Shown here in pieces: positions 34,380-48,130 of a DNA stretch of 64,000 bases (positions are counted from its first letter, which is position 1; each line of letters starts with the position of its first letter). The notes beneath the pieces were generated by a model, which saw only the letters and a list, made by a program, of their open reading frames with translations, was not told the DNA's origin and made no database searches. This stretch comes from Tachypleus tridentatus (Eukaryota > Arthropoda > Merostomata > Xiphosura > Limulidae), in NCBI RefSeq assembly GCF_004210375.1, contig NC_134837.1, positions 154,607,310 through 154,671,309 on the forward strand. The letters are read 5' to 3'. The translations under genes were made by a program, and so were the position numbers.

Positions 34380-35690
34380 AATTAAATATCATCAGAATCT
34401 GTAATGTACTCGAATGTAAAGACATTACCAGATTCTTGTGATAAAATTATTATGCTTCAAAAAACAAATGAACAATGGAAAATCACCTGTTTAAAATATT
34501 TGTACAATAATAAAACTGTATGCATATCTTATTATACAGGAAACACAATATCATACATAACTAAATGTCTTTCATTATATGAAGACTACCATAAAGTATC
34601 AATAAAAAAATAAACAATAAGTGAAATTGACACACGTAAGCACCACTTTTTAAAATAACATTAATAACTTTTTGGAAGTGATTCTGGTGTTACAATTGAG
34701 ATGTACTAGTAACGTGACGATTTTAGAATCTTTTCAGCTTATCATTCGTGACTGAATTAATCCATTGAAGTAAATGTATGCTTTTAAGTATGAGAATATT
34801 AATGACACTATTTATCATTCTGCTCTATAAATCTTGTAAATTTGTGTATAGCCAAATATGCTTTACAATTTCACAAGGTAATGTAGTCTTTATACACTGT
34901 TATTTTATTTTACAGAAGTTACTAAATGCTCTCTTTTAATCAAAATGTGCAGTTATTCAGTTCCAAAATTTTAACTTCATGAACTATGTAACTATTTTTG
35001 CTGGGACATAGTTATTTTTGAACACAAACTTTTGTTGAAGTAAAATGTAATAGCTGTATTTGTGTGAGATGAATCAAACTGTCCACTTGTTATTCTGCAT
35101 TTTTTTAATTCCTTGGTAGGTCAGAAAATGGCAAGGTGTTACTTGTATTGAACATTTCTATATTTTATGATTTAAATCACATTTACAATACATCAGGAAT
35201 ATGTTAAGCAGCAGATACATTTCCCCTCTACATCACATATAGTGTAATAATGTTATAAATGTCCTTACTTTCTCTACTGAAAATGCATTTCCATGCACTA
35301 CTTACATTTTCTTATATAAATAGCTATTCACATGCATTACTGCCCTCTATATGCAAAACAACATTCTTACACACATGTCACAAGCCTTCTGCCTCCCCTC
35401 CATAAGAAATGACTTATTCTAATGTGTGTCTCATGCAAATTATCAGGACAACCCTCAACCAGTGAAACTGCTACATATTCAGGGTTACCCATGTTATTTC
35501 CTCTATTGAATTTTACCAGAATATCACAACGAGTTTTGCCACAAATTGGAAGATTCTGCTTTAAACAAGAAAGTGAGATGTGTGAAAGGAGTTAAATACC
35601 TATCGAAATATGTATAATATTATACATATGTTCACATAAATACCTAGAATTCATATTCCATAGGTAAAAGAACCAGAGCGACGAAATAAA
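34380..35690. other. no recognisable feature
   Basis: AT-rich sequence upstream of the PAK relic. Exons for the PAK regulatory (CRIB) region would be expected on the minus strand here or beyond; none recognised. Confidence 0.4.
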
Positions 35691-37110
35691 GGAAGAATCC
35701 TTTGAAACCATAGAAGAAAAAGTCTGAAAACAAGAGAATAAGATGCAAAGAATTGATGTGAGAGACTGTACTACAATTGAACTCTTTGTCCATTGAAGAA
35801 AATTGTGGTACATGTGGATAGAAAACAGTGTCCAAGTGGTGTGTGAAACAAACAATGGAACTGCATTCAGAAGTACAGTGAATAACACACAACAGACCAC
35901 ACTCAGCAAGCCAACTACATCCAAAACCCATGTTCCTGGGAACTAACATCCATACAGTGATAGGGTGAGGAACAAAACGTCTACACTTCAAGTTCAAAAG
36001 ATGCAATAACATTAATAACAACAAGTAATTACCATCAAAAGGTAAATAAAGCCCCTGAAAAATTTAATAATAATAAAAAATAACTTACCTAGCCAAAGTG
36101 AAATGGAAATTTGAAGAGTGGCCCAATGAGGATGAAATGGTGATACTATACAAACAGGGAGAGACGAATGTGTTAGAAGTAGTCAACTAGTGCAGTTGAA
36201 GAAGTTCTTCCAGAGGATGATAAAGATGAAATACAAGAGAAAAGGTAAGACACCAAATATGATGAGAATAAATATAAAACAAAATACAGGAGGACAACAA
36301 AAGAGATAAATAAACCAATTGAATCAAAAGCCCTGTCTCCATTGGTGAGGCTGAAAAGAGAAATATCACAAACACAGAATAGTTACCAAGGTATTAAAAG
36401 AAGGGAACAAGCACTACAGATGGCAATTGTATGAGTAATGAAACATTAAACATTGAAGATCACATACAGTCTGTCTGGATAAGACATATGATAAAGGTTA
36501 CTAATGGAAGGAAGGTAGATCAATGAGTTATCCTCACTAGCTACTGTTGTTTTGAGGAGGAAAGAATGATTCAGATAAAGGAGAAATATGTAGGATGATA
36601 AAGAGATAATAGCACATTGAATATAAATGTTGCAGGAAAATTAACTTGTGTTAAGATCATAGAATAAAAGAACTGATGTCCCAATGTAATGACTGAGAAT
36701 GACTGTAGTACATGCCAGAAGCATGAAAACAGTATCGATGTGGCTCTATTGGTATGTACAATACTCTGACAAAGTTAGCCCTGTAATGTATGAGCTACAC
36801 AGATCCAATGCAATGTACATAGAACACATTTATCAGCTGTGTCCACACATCTCAGACAAACCCTTAGTTCACTGGCTTGACCAGGAGACTGCAGATGAAA
36901 ACAATGAGTCAGAGGAGGATGAGAACATTGTTTCTAATTGTTACATCCTGTATGAGAATAGAGAAAGGAAACTGTACTTGTATAAAACATCCAAAGAAAG
37001 GACAGCACAAATCTAACGTAGCTTATCCAAATATTAAATGGAATATACTTGAAGGCCACTTTATGAGAGGAACAATTGCAGCCACAACAACATAATCAAC
37101 CAGTACCTGG
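35690..37110 (+). other. unresolved region with protein-like plus-strand fragments
   Basis: Several plus-strand stretches look more protein-like than background. At about 36090-36190 a frame reads LAKVKWKFEEWPNEDEMVIL, and at 36700-37016 a 105-codon frame reads PHISDKPLVHWLDQETADEN then NESEEDENIVSNCYILYENR. They may be the remains of an unidentified mobile element or gene. The hydrophobic minus-strand frames at 35592-36024 are probably the reverse reading of this purine-rich strand. No family recognised. Confidence 0.3.
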
Positions 37111-37114
37111 CACA

Positions 37115-38120
37115 AATCATAAGGTGTGTTATCATGTAATTTGCCATGGTGTTCAGAGGTACTGAGGGAAGTAAGATAAAAATGACATTGGTGGGTACAG
37201 CATCTAACTAGTTTTAGAATATTGTCAGCCTCACATGATTAAGACAGAAATTGAGCAAATTTGGAAAGCTGGATGTTCACAAAAACTAAATAAATAAAAT
37301 GAAACCAAAAAAATGATAATAAATTATAAAGAAAAAAACATTTACACCAACAGGGAAGACAGCAAAACTGTCCTTGAATTTAGCATTTCAGCTCTCAATA
37401 CAATGTTTTGACATAAATAACAAAGTATTAGGGTGTTACTATACTGAACCCAACCTACATTAAAAATATAGTTCCCATCCTGCACCCTTTATGTTACCAT
37501 CTGATAATTCAATGGTTCTAATGAGATCCACAGAATAGCAGGTATTATATAAAGTTAATAACATAAAGCAAAAAAAAAAAAAAAAAAGATATTGCATAAA
37601 TGTATAATAACTTGTCTGTAATGCTATTTAAGATTCTCCCTCATGAAAAAGTACCCCTCTAGGAAATGTTGTTAATTTGTTATATCTTTCATTAGATAAC
37701 AAAACACAAGTAAAACTATATGTTTTTAAAATGGACTCAATAAGATCTGTTCAAATATGATCTCAAATCCTAATTTCAACACTGTTCAAGGTGGACACCT
37801 GAATGCCACTGGGTGCAGAAGGCTCAGAAGCTATATACACACCTCAGTTCTTTTTAAGACCTCAGATGGATAATACAGTAATGTATCATATTCATGTTCC
37901 TAGATTTGGGAAGATATCCACCACCAACAGTTCACACATCAATAAAAAAATATTTCCAGTAGCTTCTCAGCATAAACACCATGTGGTGATATGGTAGTTT
38001 GATAATATCCAAATAATGTGTAGCATATGCTTAGTAATAACATTACTTCATAACATTTTGGCATTACACAGTTAACACGTAATAATATTACATTTTTTTT
38101 TACGCAGTCAGAATGTAATC
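37115..38120. other. no recognisable feature; A-run
   Basis: AT-rich, with a 19-base A-run near 37570. No domain or repeat recognised. Confidence 0.4.
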
Positions 38121-38129
38121 TTTTGATAT

Positions 38130-38212
38130 ATGTGCTCTGCCCACCACTGTATCAAAACTAGGTTTCTAGTGGTATAAGTCTGCAGACATACCATTGGGGA
38201 GCCACATAGTGA
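38130..38212 (-). repeat. family G SINE fragment (head only)
   Basis: Reverse complement gives the tRNA-like head: 'GGTATGTCTGCAGACTTATA' and 'GTGGGCAGAGCAC', as in the copy at 51660-51785. The tail is missing. Confidence 0.65.
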
Positions 38213-38639
38213 TACTAAGTAGCAATAGCATGAGTATATTAATTTCATTTGAAAAGCAAAAAGGTAAATCAGTTAGCAGTGTAACTTATAGGCTATTAGG
38301 TATTCCACACAGTATTTGTTTTTGGTGTTTAAACATTACTTTTGTATACTTAATATTGCATCCAAATAAAAATGTTATAAATTGTGTAAAATATTATTTT
38401 CCATATAAAAAGAAAAAAGGATAATTAGTTGCAAATTTCCTTACTTATTTGATGTATTTGTTATAATGTGGATAAGTCCTAAACTTCAGGAATGATGTTA
38501 TAGCTTAATTATACCTAATTTGAATAAGATCATCTCAAATGTTCAGCATTCTTGAATTAGCAACTTTAAATCTCCAAAATACTAATGTACATAATGATAA
38601 AATATGCTTTCTACATCCACAGAAAGTTTGTAGAATGTT

Positions 38640-39900
38640 TAAAATCACAAACTAAAAGAGAAGTTGACAGCAACAGTATCAGATGGAATAAATAAACAAG
38701 TCCTAGACTTAAGAAATGAAAAATAGGGTTTAACAGTATATATTAAGTTTTGTTGTCATACCCCAGTCACAAAAGCACAGATCAGAGAATTTGCATAAGA
38801 CCTTTATGTGATTCTCTTTGGACTCTCCAAATTCTGCAGACTTCAATTGTTCCCAAAACACTGTCAAGCTCACCCTTGAGGCCAAGACAGGAAAATCTGA
38901 ACATAGAGGCAGAACACTTAAACTCAATGATACTGATGTCAGGTATCTTTGTTCATTCTGCCTTCAGTACAAAGGAAAGACTGCCACTGATGTCAAAGTG
39001 ATATAAATGAACATATATTAAATGACAGAAAGGTGTCCAGATCTAAAGAATCAATAAGACTCACTGATAATGTAATATCTGGTTGTGTATCAGTTAAAAA
39101 GCTTTTACTTTGATATTCAAATATTGGCAAGAGACTTAAATTTACTGAAAAATACAAAAAATGGACTGCTAATAATTGGAAAGAGCTGTATGGATGGATG
39201 AGTCCAAGTTTGAAGTATTTGGGTCAAAGTGTAGGTAGTATGTCTGCCTGAAGGTAATAGAAAGATACTTATCTCAATGCATATCACCTGCCACAAAGCA
39301 TGGTAGAAGCAGTGTGATGATCTGGGGATATTTTTCTGCTGAGGTGATAGAAAATATCTACAAAATAAATGGAATAATAGACCATCACAAGTACAATGCA
39401 GTATTGATCGAGCAGGGTATACCCGGTAGTTTGCATATTATTGGTAAAGGACTCTACTGCCAAGATTATAATAACCTCAAATACTCATACAACCTGTGCA
39501 GAAAAATTTACTTAGCTATGAAAGCTGTTGCTGAAATCATTCAAATGATGTAACTGTCCCCCAAAGAGTTGCAGTCTCAACCTAATTGAGCAGATTTGGG
39601 ATTTGATAGATTGAAAACTTGGCAAATCAAAAGTTACTTCCAAAAAAGCTTCATGTGAGTGTATCAGACACTTGGAGTAAAATCTCAAAGGACACTCTTA
39701 TTAAATATCTTGCAGCAATACCCAAAAAACCATCTATAGCAATTAAAGCAAAAGAGAGACAACAAAATGTTAACTGTTTCCTTAATCAATCACTCTAACT
39801 ATATTTCAGTTGTACTAAGTTAGAATAACAATAAAATATTGATGTTTAATATGGGATTCACCTTCTATTGTTCTTTTGAGACAACCTGAAATTTCCACAC
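38640..39900 (+). mobile_element. Tc1-like transposon, dead
   Basis: Plus-strand blocks follow a Tc1 transposase: 38860-39000 (LKLNDTDVRYLCSFCLQYKG, KTATDVKV), 39075-39180 (NIGKRLKFTEKYKKWTANNW), MDESKFE-like 'DGWVQV' region with a stop, 39300-39350 (SSVMIWGYFSAEVIENIYKI), HKYNAVLIEQGIPGSLHIIG, and near 39570 'LIEQIWDLI' (family DLNPIEQIWDLIDRKL). Broken by many stops. It is a different Tc1 subfamily from the 32612 element. Terminal repeats were not located, so limits are approximate. Confidence 0.85.
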
Positions 39901-40940
39901 TTCTGTATTACAAGTTTAACATATGTTACAGGGAAGAGCATTATAAAGACAGGCTGATAAATGAAGAGTATATAACTCCTCACATTAAACTATAACTTTT
40001 TACCAACACAATTTGTATAAACAAGGGCAAAGTAAGTGTACTGTAAATTTGACTTGCATTGTGAAAGAATCTATAGGGAATCATACTTAACCATTCCTCT
40101 GTAAGAAAATGTTTTCAAGCTTGAAATTTCTACTGACAAAAATGTTACATATGCTTTATCATAAAAAGCATCAAAAAATAGCATTACAAAAAATTAACTC
40201 TCGACTCATTAACAGTCTTACAAGAGTCTTACTGTAATTTCTTGAATAATTCCCAATTTTATTGGTGATACAAGATATTACAGAACGTTCTTTACTTTGG
40301 AATTAAACTTGAAGAACAAAAAATAAGATTTTCTACTTGTTTTTCAAACAATTAGTGAAATTCTCCATTAATTATTATAAACAATTTAAACTTTATCATC
40401 ACCATTTTTAAAATATTTGTTTTATATTACAAGTTACCAGTACTGATAATAGTATCACTTACATTTAGAATGTACATGTTTTTTTAGTTGATTTGTTCAT
40501 TTTTTTTCTCACTCATCTAAGAAAATATTATAAAAGGTTGAATGATATCTTTATCACATTTAATTTTCTATAAATATCCATAAATGGTCTTTCTTTATGA
40601 AAATTTACTTAACACCCAACTTTCATCATTATTTTCATAATGCATGACATTGTAGGTGTGTCATTTTCTTCATTTTCCTGAACTTTCAAAACTGTATCAT
40701 ATGACATGAAGTATTAATTAGAAAGGTTCTAGTGTAACTTCCTCCTCAAGACATTATGTAGTAAATTTCATTCACAGCAACACAAATAGCTAAGTTTGAT
40801 ATGAAAGATGTGCAACTCACAGTAATTTTATATATATCAGATATTTGAGAATAAAATACATGATAGAAATATTTGCTACTGAAATAATGCATAGAAAAGG
40901 AGCAAGTAGATAGTGATTCCAACCACCATAAACAAACAGT
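39900..40940. other. no recognisable feature
   Basis: AT-rich intergenic sequence. Confidence 0.4.
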
Positions 40941-40944
40941 AACA

Positions 40945-40951
40945 TGTATAC

Positions 40952-40985
<34 letters not shown>
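40945..40985. repeat. (TA)n/(TG)n microsatellite
   Basis: About 15 TA repeats followed by TG repeats, directly upstream of the mariner element. Confidence 0.95.
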
Positions 40986-41039
40986 AAAAGTTATTAATAT
41001 TCTTTTTGCATAGAATAGTTTTTTTTTATATACATATTA

Positions 41040-42285
41040 GGTCATCCCATAAGTAATGTCGTTTTTTGGGATAGGATAAGTTTAAATGCATATTTCTTGG
41101 CTAAATGAAGTTATTCTCAAAGTCACACAAGTTATATGGGATGAAATGATAACATTCAGAGTAAACCACTTTGTTTCTTTACTAATTTTTGTTTTATTTA
41201 TTTTAAAAGCCCCAATTATCATGGAGGTGTCAGAAGAGCACATAAGGAATATAATGTTTTACAACTTCAGAAAATGAAAGAGTGCTACTGAAGAAGCATT
41301 CAAGATGTGTACAACAATGACATTCTGAATGTAGGAAAGTGTCAAAGATGGTTCCATAAGTTTAAAACTGGTGACTACAGTTTGACGGATGCAGCTTGCA
41401 TTGAGTGCCCTGTTGAGTTTGATAATGACCTGCTTCTAGCAATACTTGAGAAAGATTGTGCTGTAACTGTTGAAAAATTAGCCCAGAAACTTAATTCATC
41501 TCCTTCCATTGTCCATCAACATTTGCAACTTGGTAGAGTTTTAAAGTTTGGAAAATGGGTACCACATGAGTTGTCAGCTTACAATCTGAGAGAATGAGTA
41601 GACATCTGCACATCTCTTCACTCTCATGAACTTCAAGCTTCATTTTTGAACCACCTAGTTAGTGACTGGAGATAAGAAATGGATACTCTATCAAAATGTC
41701 ATGCACTGTCAACAGTGGGTTAATACAGTAGAACCAGCTACACTACAGTCAAAAGTGAACCTGTACTTCAGGTGGTGTAATACTCTTTGAGTTGTTACAA
41801 ACAAATCACACAGTGCTGAGTGACACTGGCAGTAACTGGATTAACTGAATGCTGCACTAAAAAATAAATAAAAAGAGACCTGTTTTGGTAAATCAGAAAG
41901 GAGTTGTTTTCCACCATGACAATGCACATCCTAATATCGCTAGGGTCACTTTTAAAAAAATTGAACAACTTAGCTGGAAGAAACTTCCCCATCCTCCTTA
42001 TTCTCCTGATCTTGCTCCTTCAGATTATAATCTTTTCAAAAATTTGACACATCATCTGAATGAAAAACAGTTTACTTCTATGATTTATTAAAAAGTAACT
42101 CTTGTACCTTTTATATCTCAAAACAACTTGATTTTTATAAGTGTGATATTGAAAATATTTTGATACATTTCCAGACTGTTATTGAGAAGAGATGAAAAAT
42201 ATGTAATTGAATAAAGTTGTTATTTGAGTTATTTTTCCTCCTTTTAAATCTTAGTGTTAAAAATGATATTACTTATGTGATGACC
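41040..42285 (+). mobile_element. mariner element, full length but dead
   Basis: Ends match as inverted repeats: 'GGTCATCCCATAAGTAATGT' on the left and reverse 'GGTCATCACATAAGTAATAT' on the right. TA precedes it; the right TA appears mutated to TC. At 1246 bp it is normal mariner length. The transposase is in pieces: MEVSEEHIRNIMFYNFRK, then 41307-41597 (WFHKFKTGDYSLTDAACIEC, KLNSSPSIVHQHLQ), VTGDKKWILYQN (first catalytic D), and 41885-42091 with HHDNAHPNIA and YSPDLAPSDYNLF (D34D motif). At least five stops or frameshifts. Confidence 0.93.
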
Positions 42286-42289
42286 TCAC

Positions 42290-44695
42290 AGTTTTCATAT
42301 ATACAGTGTAATCTACACAGGAAACCTAAACAGTAAAAAAAGGAAATAACTGCATCACTGACAGTGTTTCTGTTTAAAGCTTTATGTGATTTTGTAGTCA
42401 ACAAATTCAAGATGCAAAAATAGCTTAAGAATTGTATTTATAAAACAGAGAGTAATCTATCAATGATTTTAGAATTAACTTGATAAGTACATTTATTCCA
42501 CAACCTTCAACAGAAAAACATGTGTATTTGAAATAGCATCTCAATATTACTTGCTAGAAAACAAACTACCAGAGCAGTTCCTAAAATTAAAGATATAAGT
42601 ACCTATCAATTAAAATACATACATACATGTACACACTTGATTAGGCACACTTTCCCAGTTTGAATGATTTAATATTTCTTAACTCTTTTCTGTCTTCAAT
42701 CTTATAAAACCTTATTTCTTGATCTTCTAACCACACTACAACATTGAAAACTCATTCTCATCTGTGAAATATGTATTTGAAAATATCAACAAACTAGTTA
42801 ATTCCATCCTGAACACAAACAAAATCAATTTAACTTGAGAAATACCAACTAAAATATTATTCAAAACATTGCCAAAAGCAATTTACTACTGTCTTACTAA
42901 TATTAAAGTATATAACTTTACAACTACATGAAAGTGTAATTCAGTGAATAAAACAAATTATCAATCACTTTCAACTATAAAAACCTGAGTTTCAATACAA
43001 TATCAAAATTCTTGTAATATATTTAAACTGCTATAAGTTGCACTAACATTACAGTTCAAACAAAACTTTATTAATAATATAAATTTCTAAATGTTAAAAT
43101 GAGACACATCTTAATACAACAAATAGAAATACAGTTAGCCACATTGCACAGATGTTTAACTTGCATTTCCTTCCACATAAAACAAATATTCTAACAAAAT
43201 GTATTAAGCAACATTAAATTATCTCTTATAATAATACTATTCTGAAACTTTATGTGCACTTCATTTTAAAAGATATAAACAAAAGGCAGGTGTAAATATA
43301 CTTCAGTCAACATTTTGAAGTAACACATATTAAAAGCTTATCAAAGTTTTAAAAAGGTTTAACATTAATAAGTCATACAATAACATGGTAATTTATTTAT
43401 TGTTTTGAGTATGGTAAAGTTCAGCCCTAACTAAATTAAACCAAAAAATATACATAAATTACAGTGGTAATTTATTTCTTTACAGCATACAAGATGTATG
43501 CAGAATTAATGATTAACAAATGTCAGGCCTAATACAAGTGGACTCAGAATTTTGGTGTATGTGATAAGAGTTCCTTTGTATTACTCTAGTATTTAAAGAA
43601 GTACTGTTATAATAAATATATTAATTTTATTGCAAATGTTTTGTGAGTCTCTTTGGGCTAAAATTAATAAACACCAATTAACCAGTCATATTTCCTGAGT
43701 AACACTCTCTTATATTTTTGTTCTCAGAAGAATAACAAACCTGATTATTCTTTCTGATTCTAAACATTTCAATATGATTTTTGTTGAAAATTGTAAAGGT
43801 GTTTGATATATTTCTGCTCATAAAGGACAATGTAACTCAATATGGGTTTTAGAAAAATTTCTAAATTTACTAAGTAATGGAACTGTTGCTTCATTATGGG
43901 TCTGTATTACATATGTATCTTAAACATTTCTTGGGAAAGAAAGTAGTTTTTCTAACCTAATCTGGTACAGATTTAATAAAACTTCAATTCTCTAACTCAA
44001 GTAGGATATAGTAATAATACTGAGGTACAACACAGAGTATACCGCAGGCCAACACTAAAATACGTATTTAACTTTGAATGAAATACCTGTTTTCTTTGAA
44101 CTTTCTGGCTGAATTATTTTAACATATTTAATTCATTTTATTATCATAATGTACCATTAAAAAATCTATAACAATACTCATTTTGAAACTGGTTGATATT
44201 TAAAAATGAATTTAACAGTTTGATAGATATATGGAGAATAACTTGTTACACGGTATTCTAGGTTAGTTCAGCTTGTGAAATGGATTCTAAAATAATTTAA
44301 TCAGCCTAAGTGGACTTTTAACATGAAGAGAACTGTCACATTTAAGATACAACTGTAGTCATCATAGTCTAAAGAATTCTTGTAGGTACTTTTAACTTGT
44401 TTTAAATATCTAATTTTAAAATAAGTGGATTCCTTGCTGCATGTTATTTTCAAATTTATCACTAACAAATCACAGACATCTACTGTAGAAGAATCCTAAA
44501 ACTTTGACGTATGTAGTTTCTGACTATGAGATGAATGTAAAAATCTACACAAGTATGCAGTGGAGTTAAAGTGTTGAGAGAAGCCACATGTTAATTTCCT
44601 CTTTGGTTACTCTGTCTCAAAAACTGGAAAGTCTCACCTAAATACTAAAATTCATTAAGTTCATATTTATTGTTACTAGTGACATACACAACATG
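42290..44695. other. no recognisable feature, 2.4 kb
   Basis: AT-rich on both strands, with no long open frames, repeats or structure seen. Confidence 0.45.
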
Positions 44696-44699
44696 ACTA

Positions 44700-46680
44700 G
44701 ATAGTGGTGAGGTCCACGATAAACTAATGAAAAATAAATAAGAGGCAGAAAAAAGTTTAGTTGAGGAAATTAGTATAGAAGTAATTATAAGGGTAGACTT
44801 ATTTCTTCCTATCATAATAACAGAAGTAAAAGATATAAAATAGATAACTTTAGAGCATTAGTAGAAATGAAACAAAGAATTAGTAACAAAGAAGATGTGT
44901 GACAAAAATTTCCTTCAAATATAGCATTAAAGGCTTTTTAATAATTAGAGTACAAAAGAGAGAAATGGATTGACATGTACAATGTAAGTTACATCCTGTT
45001 TTAGTTAAAGATATCAAAGATAACAGCAATGAGATTATATCCAGTGAAGTTTCTATTAGTGGATATAAAGGGAAATGACATTTAATGGGAATTTGTTACA
45101 AACAACCAAAGGATATTGACAAAACTCAAACAGTTACAATGAGATTAAGGTTTCAGCTGTTAGTGAAGCCATAATTATGAGTTATTTTAATTTCAAGCAT
45201 ACAAAACGGGAAATGCTACAGTCAATTTGTGAGAGAGAAAGGTTTTTGTCAACTGTTCATAATGGCTTTTTTTACCAATTGGTCAAGGAATCCACTAAAA
45301 ACTGCTATGTTAGATTTGTTCTAACTTTGAAAATATAGGTAGAAAACTGGGGAACACATGAGTACAAGTGATCACTGCTGTATTAGGTTTGATGTTTTTC
45401 CTGCATATTGAAATGAGAAACAACGTTTTGATTTCAATTTTTAAAGGGAAACAACAAGAATTGTCTGTTAACTGGGCAGCTGAGTTATGCTGAGACACTG
45501 AGCAAATGTGGAAAATCTTCAAAGATAAAGCTTTCAATATTCAAGGTAAATATTTTCCTTACAGAAAGAACAGGGAAGCAGCAAGTAAAACCAACGTTGG
45601 CTCACAAAGAGTCTTAGAAATAAAATTAATGAGAAGCATAATAAACTGGAAATTAGAAGTGATGAAAATTGTCCCAATACTTATAGACCCATTAGTCTTA
45701 CAACAGTTGTGGAACACATCTTGGAAAGTCTGATTAAAAAAAAAAAAAAAATTTATTTAACCAAGCTAAGAATTTTACTGGATAACTAACATGGTTTCAC
45801 TGATGGAAAACCTTGCCTTAAAAATCTGTTGACATTTTTTCAAAAGGTTACCACTTGTGTTAATGAGAGCAAGAGTAGATCTGGAAAAAAGGATTGTCAC
45901 AAATACAGAACAACCAAACTAGATTAATGTCACAAATGAGGTACCTCAGGGTTCAAGTCTTAGAACCTTTGCTCTTTTTGATTTGCATCCATGACATACA
46001 TGAAAGAATGGTCAATAAATTACTTAAATGTGCAGATTACATTAAGACATAGAGTGTTACTACCTGTGAAGAGGATGCTACTGATTTACAGAAGGATTTA
46101 TATCATTCAGTGAATTGGGCAAATAAATGGCAGATGGGATTTAATTATAATAAATGCAAAATAGTGCTGGTGAGTTATCATAATTTGAATAATACTTTGG
46201 ATGGGAATAATCTAAACAGTGTCATGAAAGAAAGGGATCTTGATGTAATTGCTGATCAGTCTCAAAAGCTATCCAAGCATTGTGCTATTACTGGTGGTGG
46301 GACAAATAAATTTCAGGTCATATAAAGAGATTTTCAATACGAGTCTAAAGCAGTTATAATTTCATTGTATGATTCATTGGTTATGTCACATTTAGAGTAT
46401 TGTGTTCAGTCTTGGTATCCTTACCTTAGGAAGGGCTTTGAATTGTTTGAAAGGATTCAAAGTTGGGTTACTAGATTGGTGCTTAGGATGGAGGAGTTGT
46501 CATATGAGGAGTGGCTGAAATCTCTTGTACTGCTTTCTCTTGGAAAAAAAAGAATTGGAGGAGGGGTGTGATATGATTGAGGTGTTAAATATTGTAAAGA
46601 GAATTGATAATGTTAATGCATCATAATTAACAGTGAGAATAGTAGAGCTAGATGACTCTAGTATAAACACTGGCAGGTTG
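44700..46680 (+). mobile_element. CR1-like LINE ORF2: endonuclease and RT remnant
   Basis: Plus strand, in many frames. Endonuclease-like start at 45060-45320 (AVSEAIIMSYFNFKHTKREM, ERFLSTVHNGFFYQLVKES, family 'GDFN' degraded to SYFN). Connector FKVNIFLTE at 45540. RT at 45690-45960 (SLTTVVEHILESL, QHGFTDGKPCLKNLLTFFQK, NEVPQGSSL). C-terminus at 46110-46571 (MNWANKWQMGFNYNKCKIV, LVMSHLEYCVQSWYPYLRKG, TRLVLRMEELSYEEWLKSL). The order and motifs fit a CR1-clade ORF2. The 3' end continues after a repeat insertion at 47120-47280. Confidence 0.85.
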
Positions 46681-47110
46681 GTTAGTTGGTTGATTTAATG
46701 TTTAATGGCACAAAGCAGCTAGGTTATCTGTGCCAAACATCCGTTAAAAAGGTAAAAGTAAATTTAGTAAAATTCATTAAAAGAAATCAAGGTAAAACAA
46801 AACAAAGTTTAAAAAAAAACATAAATAGCATAAGACCAATGTTTACATCTAGTCTACAAAATCAAAACTACAGTAATTCAAAGTTGTAAAGGACTTTCTG
46901 TAGCATGAGTGTAATAACCATAACTCACCAGGAAGACTAACAGATAAGTACAGAAACCACCATCAGTAAACTGAAGTTGGCCTTTCCAGTCCTGGCTGGT
47001 TTCAAGTTACTTAATGGACACTGGCAGAGTAGAAGTCACCTTCAGCTAAGATAACTTCATTTTTCTTACAAGATAGTTAGCCTTTGAAGTGGGTTTTCTT
47101 TGGATGTTAT
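46681..47110. repeat. unclassified dispersed repeat (family C), in the LINE
   Basis: Shares 'GGCACAAAGCAGCTAGGTTA'/'GGCGCAAAGCAACTAGACTA' and 'TACATCTAGTC..AAAATCAAAACTACAG' with 51078-51420. It separates two collinear LINE pieces, so it inserted after the LINE. No coding region. Confidence 0.7.
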
Positions 47111-47119
47111 GAAGCAGAA

Positions 47120-47285
47120 AATTTAACAAGTTTAACAGAAAGCTCGATAAGTATATGAATAAGTGTTGGCTTTAAGACTTCTAAAAATTTGTTCATTATC
47201 ATTTATTGTTTAAATTAGAGGATGTAAGAGCCAGGATGGACCAAAAGATCCCATACTATTCCAAAACGTTATGTATTATGTCTAG
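47120..47285 (+). mobile_element. CR1-like LINE, extreme 3' end
   Basis: Resumes the ORF2 C-terminus after the family C repeat: 'NRKLDKYMNKCWL' and 'LEDVRARMDQKIPYYSKTLC' in plus-strand frames, similar to the terminal residues of CR1-type ORF2. Confidence 0.6.
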
Positions 47286-47289
47286 TGCT

Positions 47290-48010
47290 TCAGACTGCAG
47301 TCTAATTCCAGAAGATTTAATATGTTTCTAATGCAACAATAAAACTTTTGTCGATAATGTAGCTTCTAACTCAGCTTTATTGTTAGTATTACATGGTTCA
47401 CTATGGTACTGAGAGTGAGAGTAAGACCATACAACATAGAAGAATATGGTATTGGAAAAACTGACTTCTAAATAGTTCTATTCTAACATCTAACTTCGTT
47501 TTTGTTTTGTTAGTCCCCTTATGATTCTATTTCGGATCAACTGTCCATTTGATTACAAACGTATCTTTATGCTGATGTTTATGCTTTAATGGCCGAGGTT
47601 ATGTTTCTTTCTGCATGCATCATACTAGTGCCAACAAAGTATAGCAAAAATATAAATTCTCTTTCTTTCTAGCCTGGTCCTGAATTACATTGTTGAGTTG
47701 GCTACATCACTCGGCATTTTACATTTTGTCTTTTGCAAAAAAAGAACATTCAAAACGACCAAGAAAGTTGGCAACCAGAAAATAAAACATTTAAACTCAC
47801 CATTTACACTCAAGTTATCTAAATTGTGATAACCGAAAGCTGTAAATTTCCTATTGAAAATCCTCATATTTCGGTATTAATCAATGAACTACGGTCTACA
47901 AAAGACCTCTGCGCTACATAGTGGTTAGATTTTGTATAACGTTGTATTCACATATTTTTTTTAAATTATTAATAAGCAATATTATGAAAACTAAAATAAC
48001 TCTTCATTGT
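47290..48010. other. no recognisable feature
   Basis: AT-rich; the 60-codon minus frame at 47685-47867 has no domain. Confidence 0.4.
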
Positions 48011-48011
48011 T

Positions 48012-48130
48012 TGGTTGGTTGGTAAGTACAAAACAACACAACAGGCTATCTGCGTTCTGAATACCACGAGTATCAAAATCCGATTCTGAAAGTTATTAAC
48101 CCCCAGACTTTCCGCTTAGCCACTGGGAAA
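48012..48130 (-). repeat. family G SINE, eroded
   Basis: Reverse complement gives 'CCCAGTGGCTAAGCGGAAAG', 'TTTTGATACTCGTGGTATTC' and 'AGATAGCCTGTTGTG', as in 51660-51785. Confidence 0.7.

Noticed and set aside
35592-36024. Hydrophobic minus-strand frames as a membrane protein
   Set aside because: Hydrophobic reading is expected opposite a purine-rich strand; no splice or family evidence, and better protein-like fragments lie on the plus strand.
40945-40985. TA/TG run as a promoter or origin
   Set aside because: A plain microsatellite next to a mariner; nothing ties it to a function.
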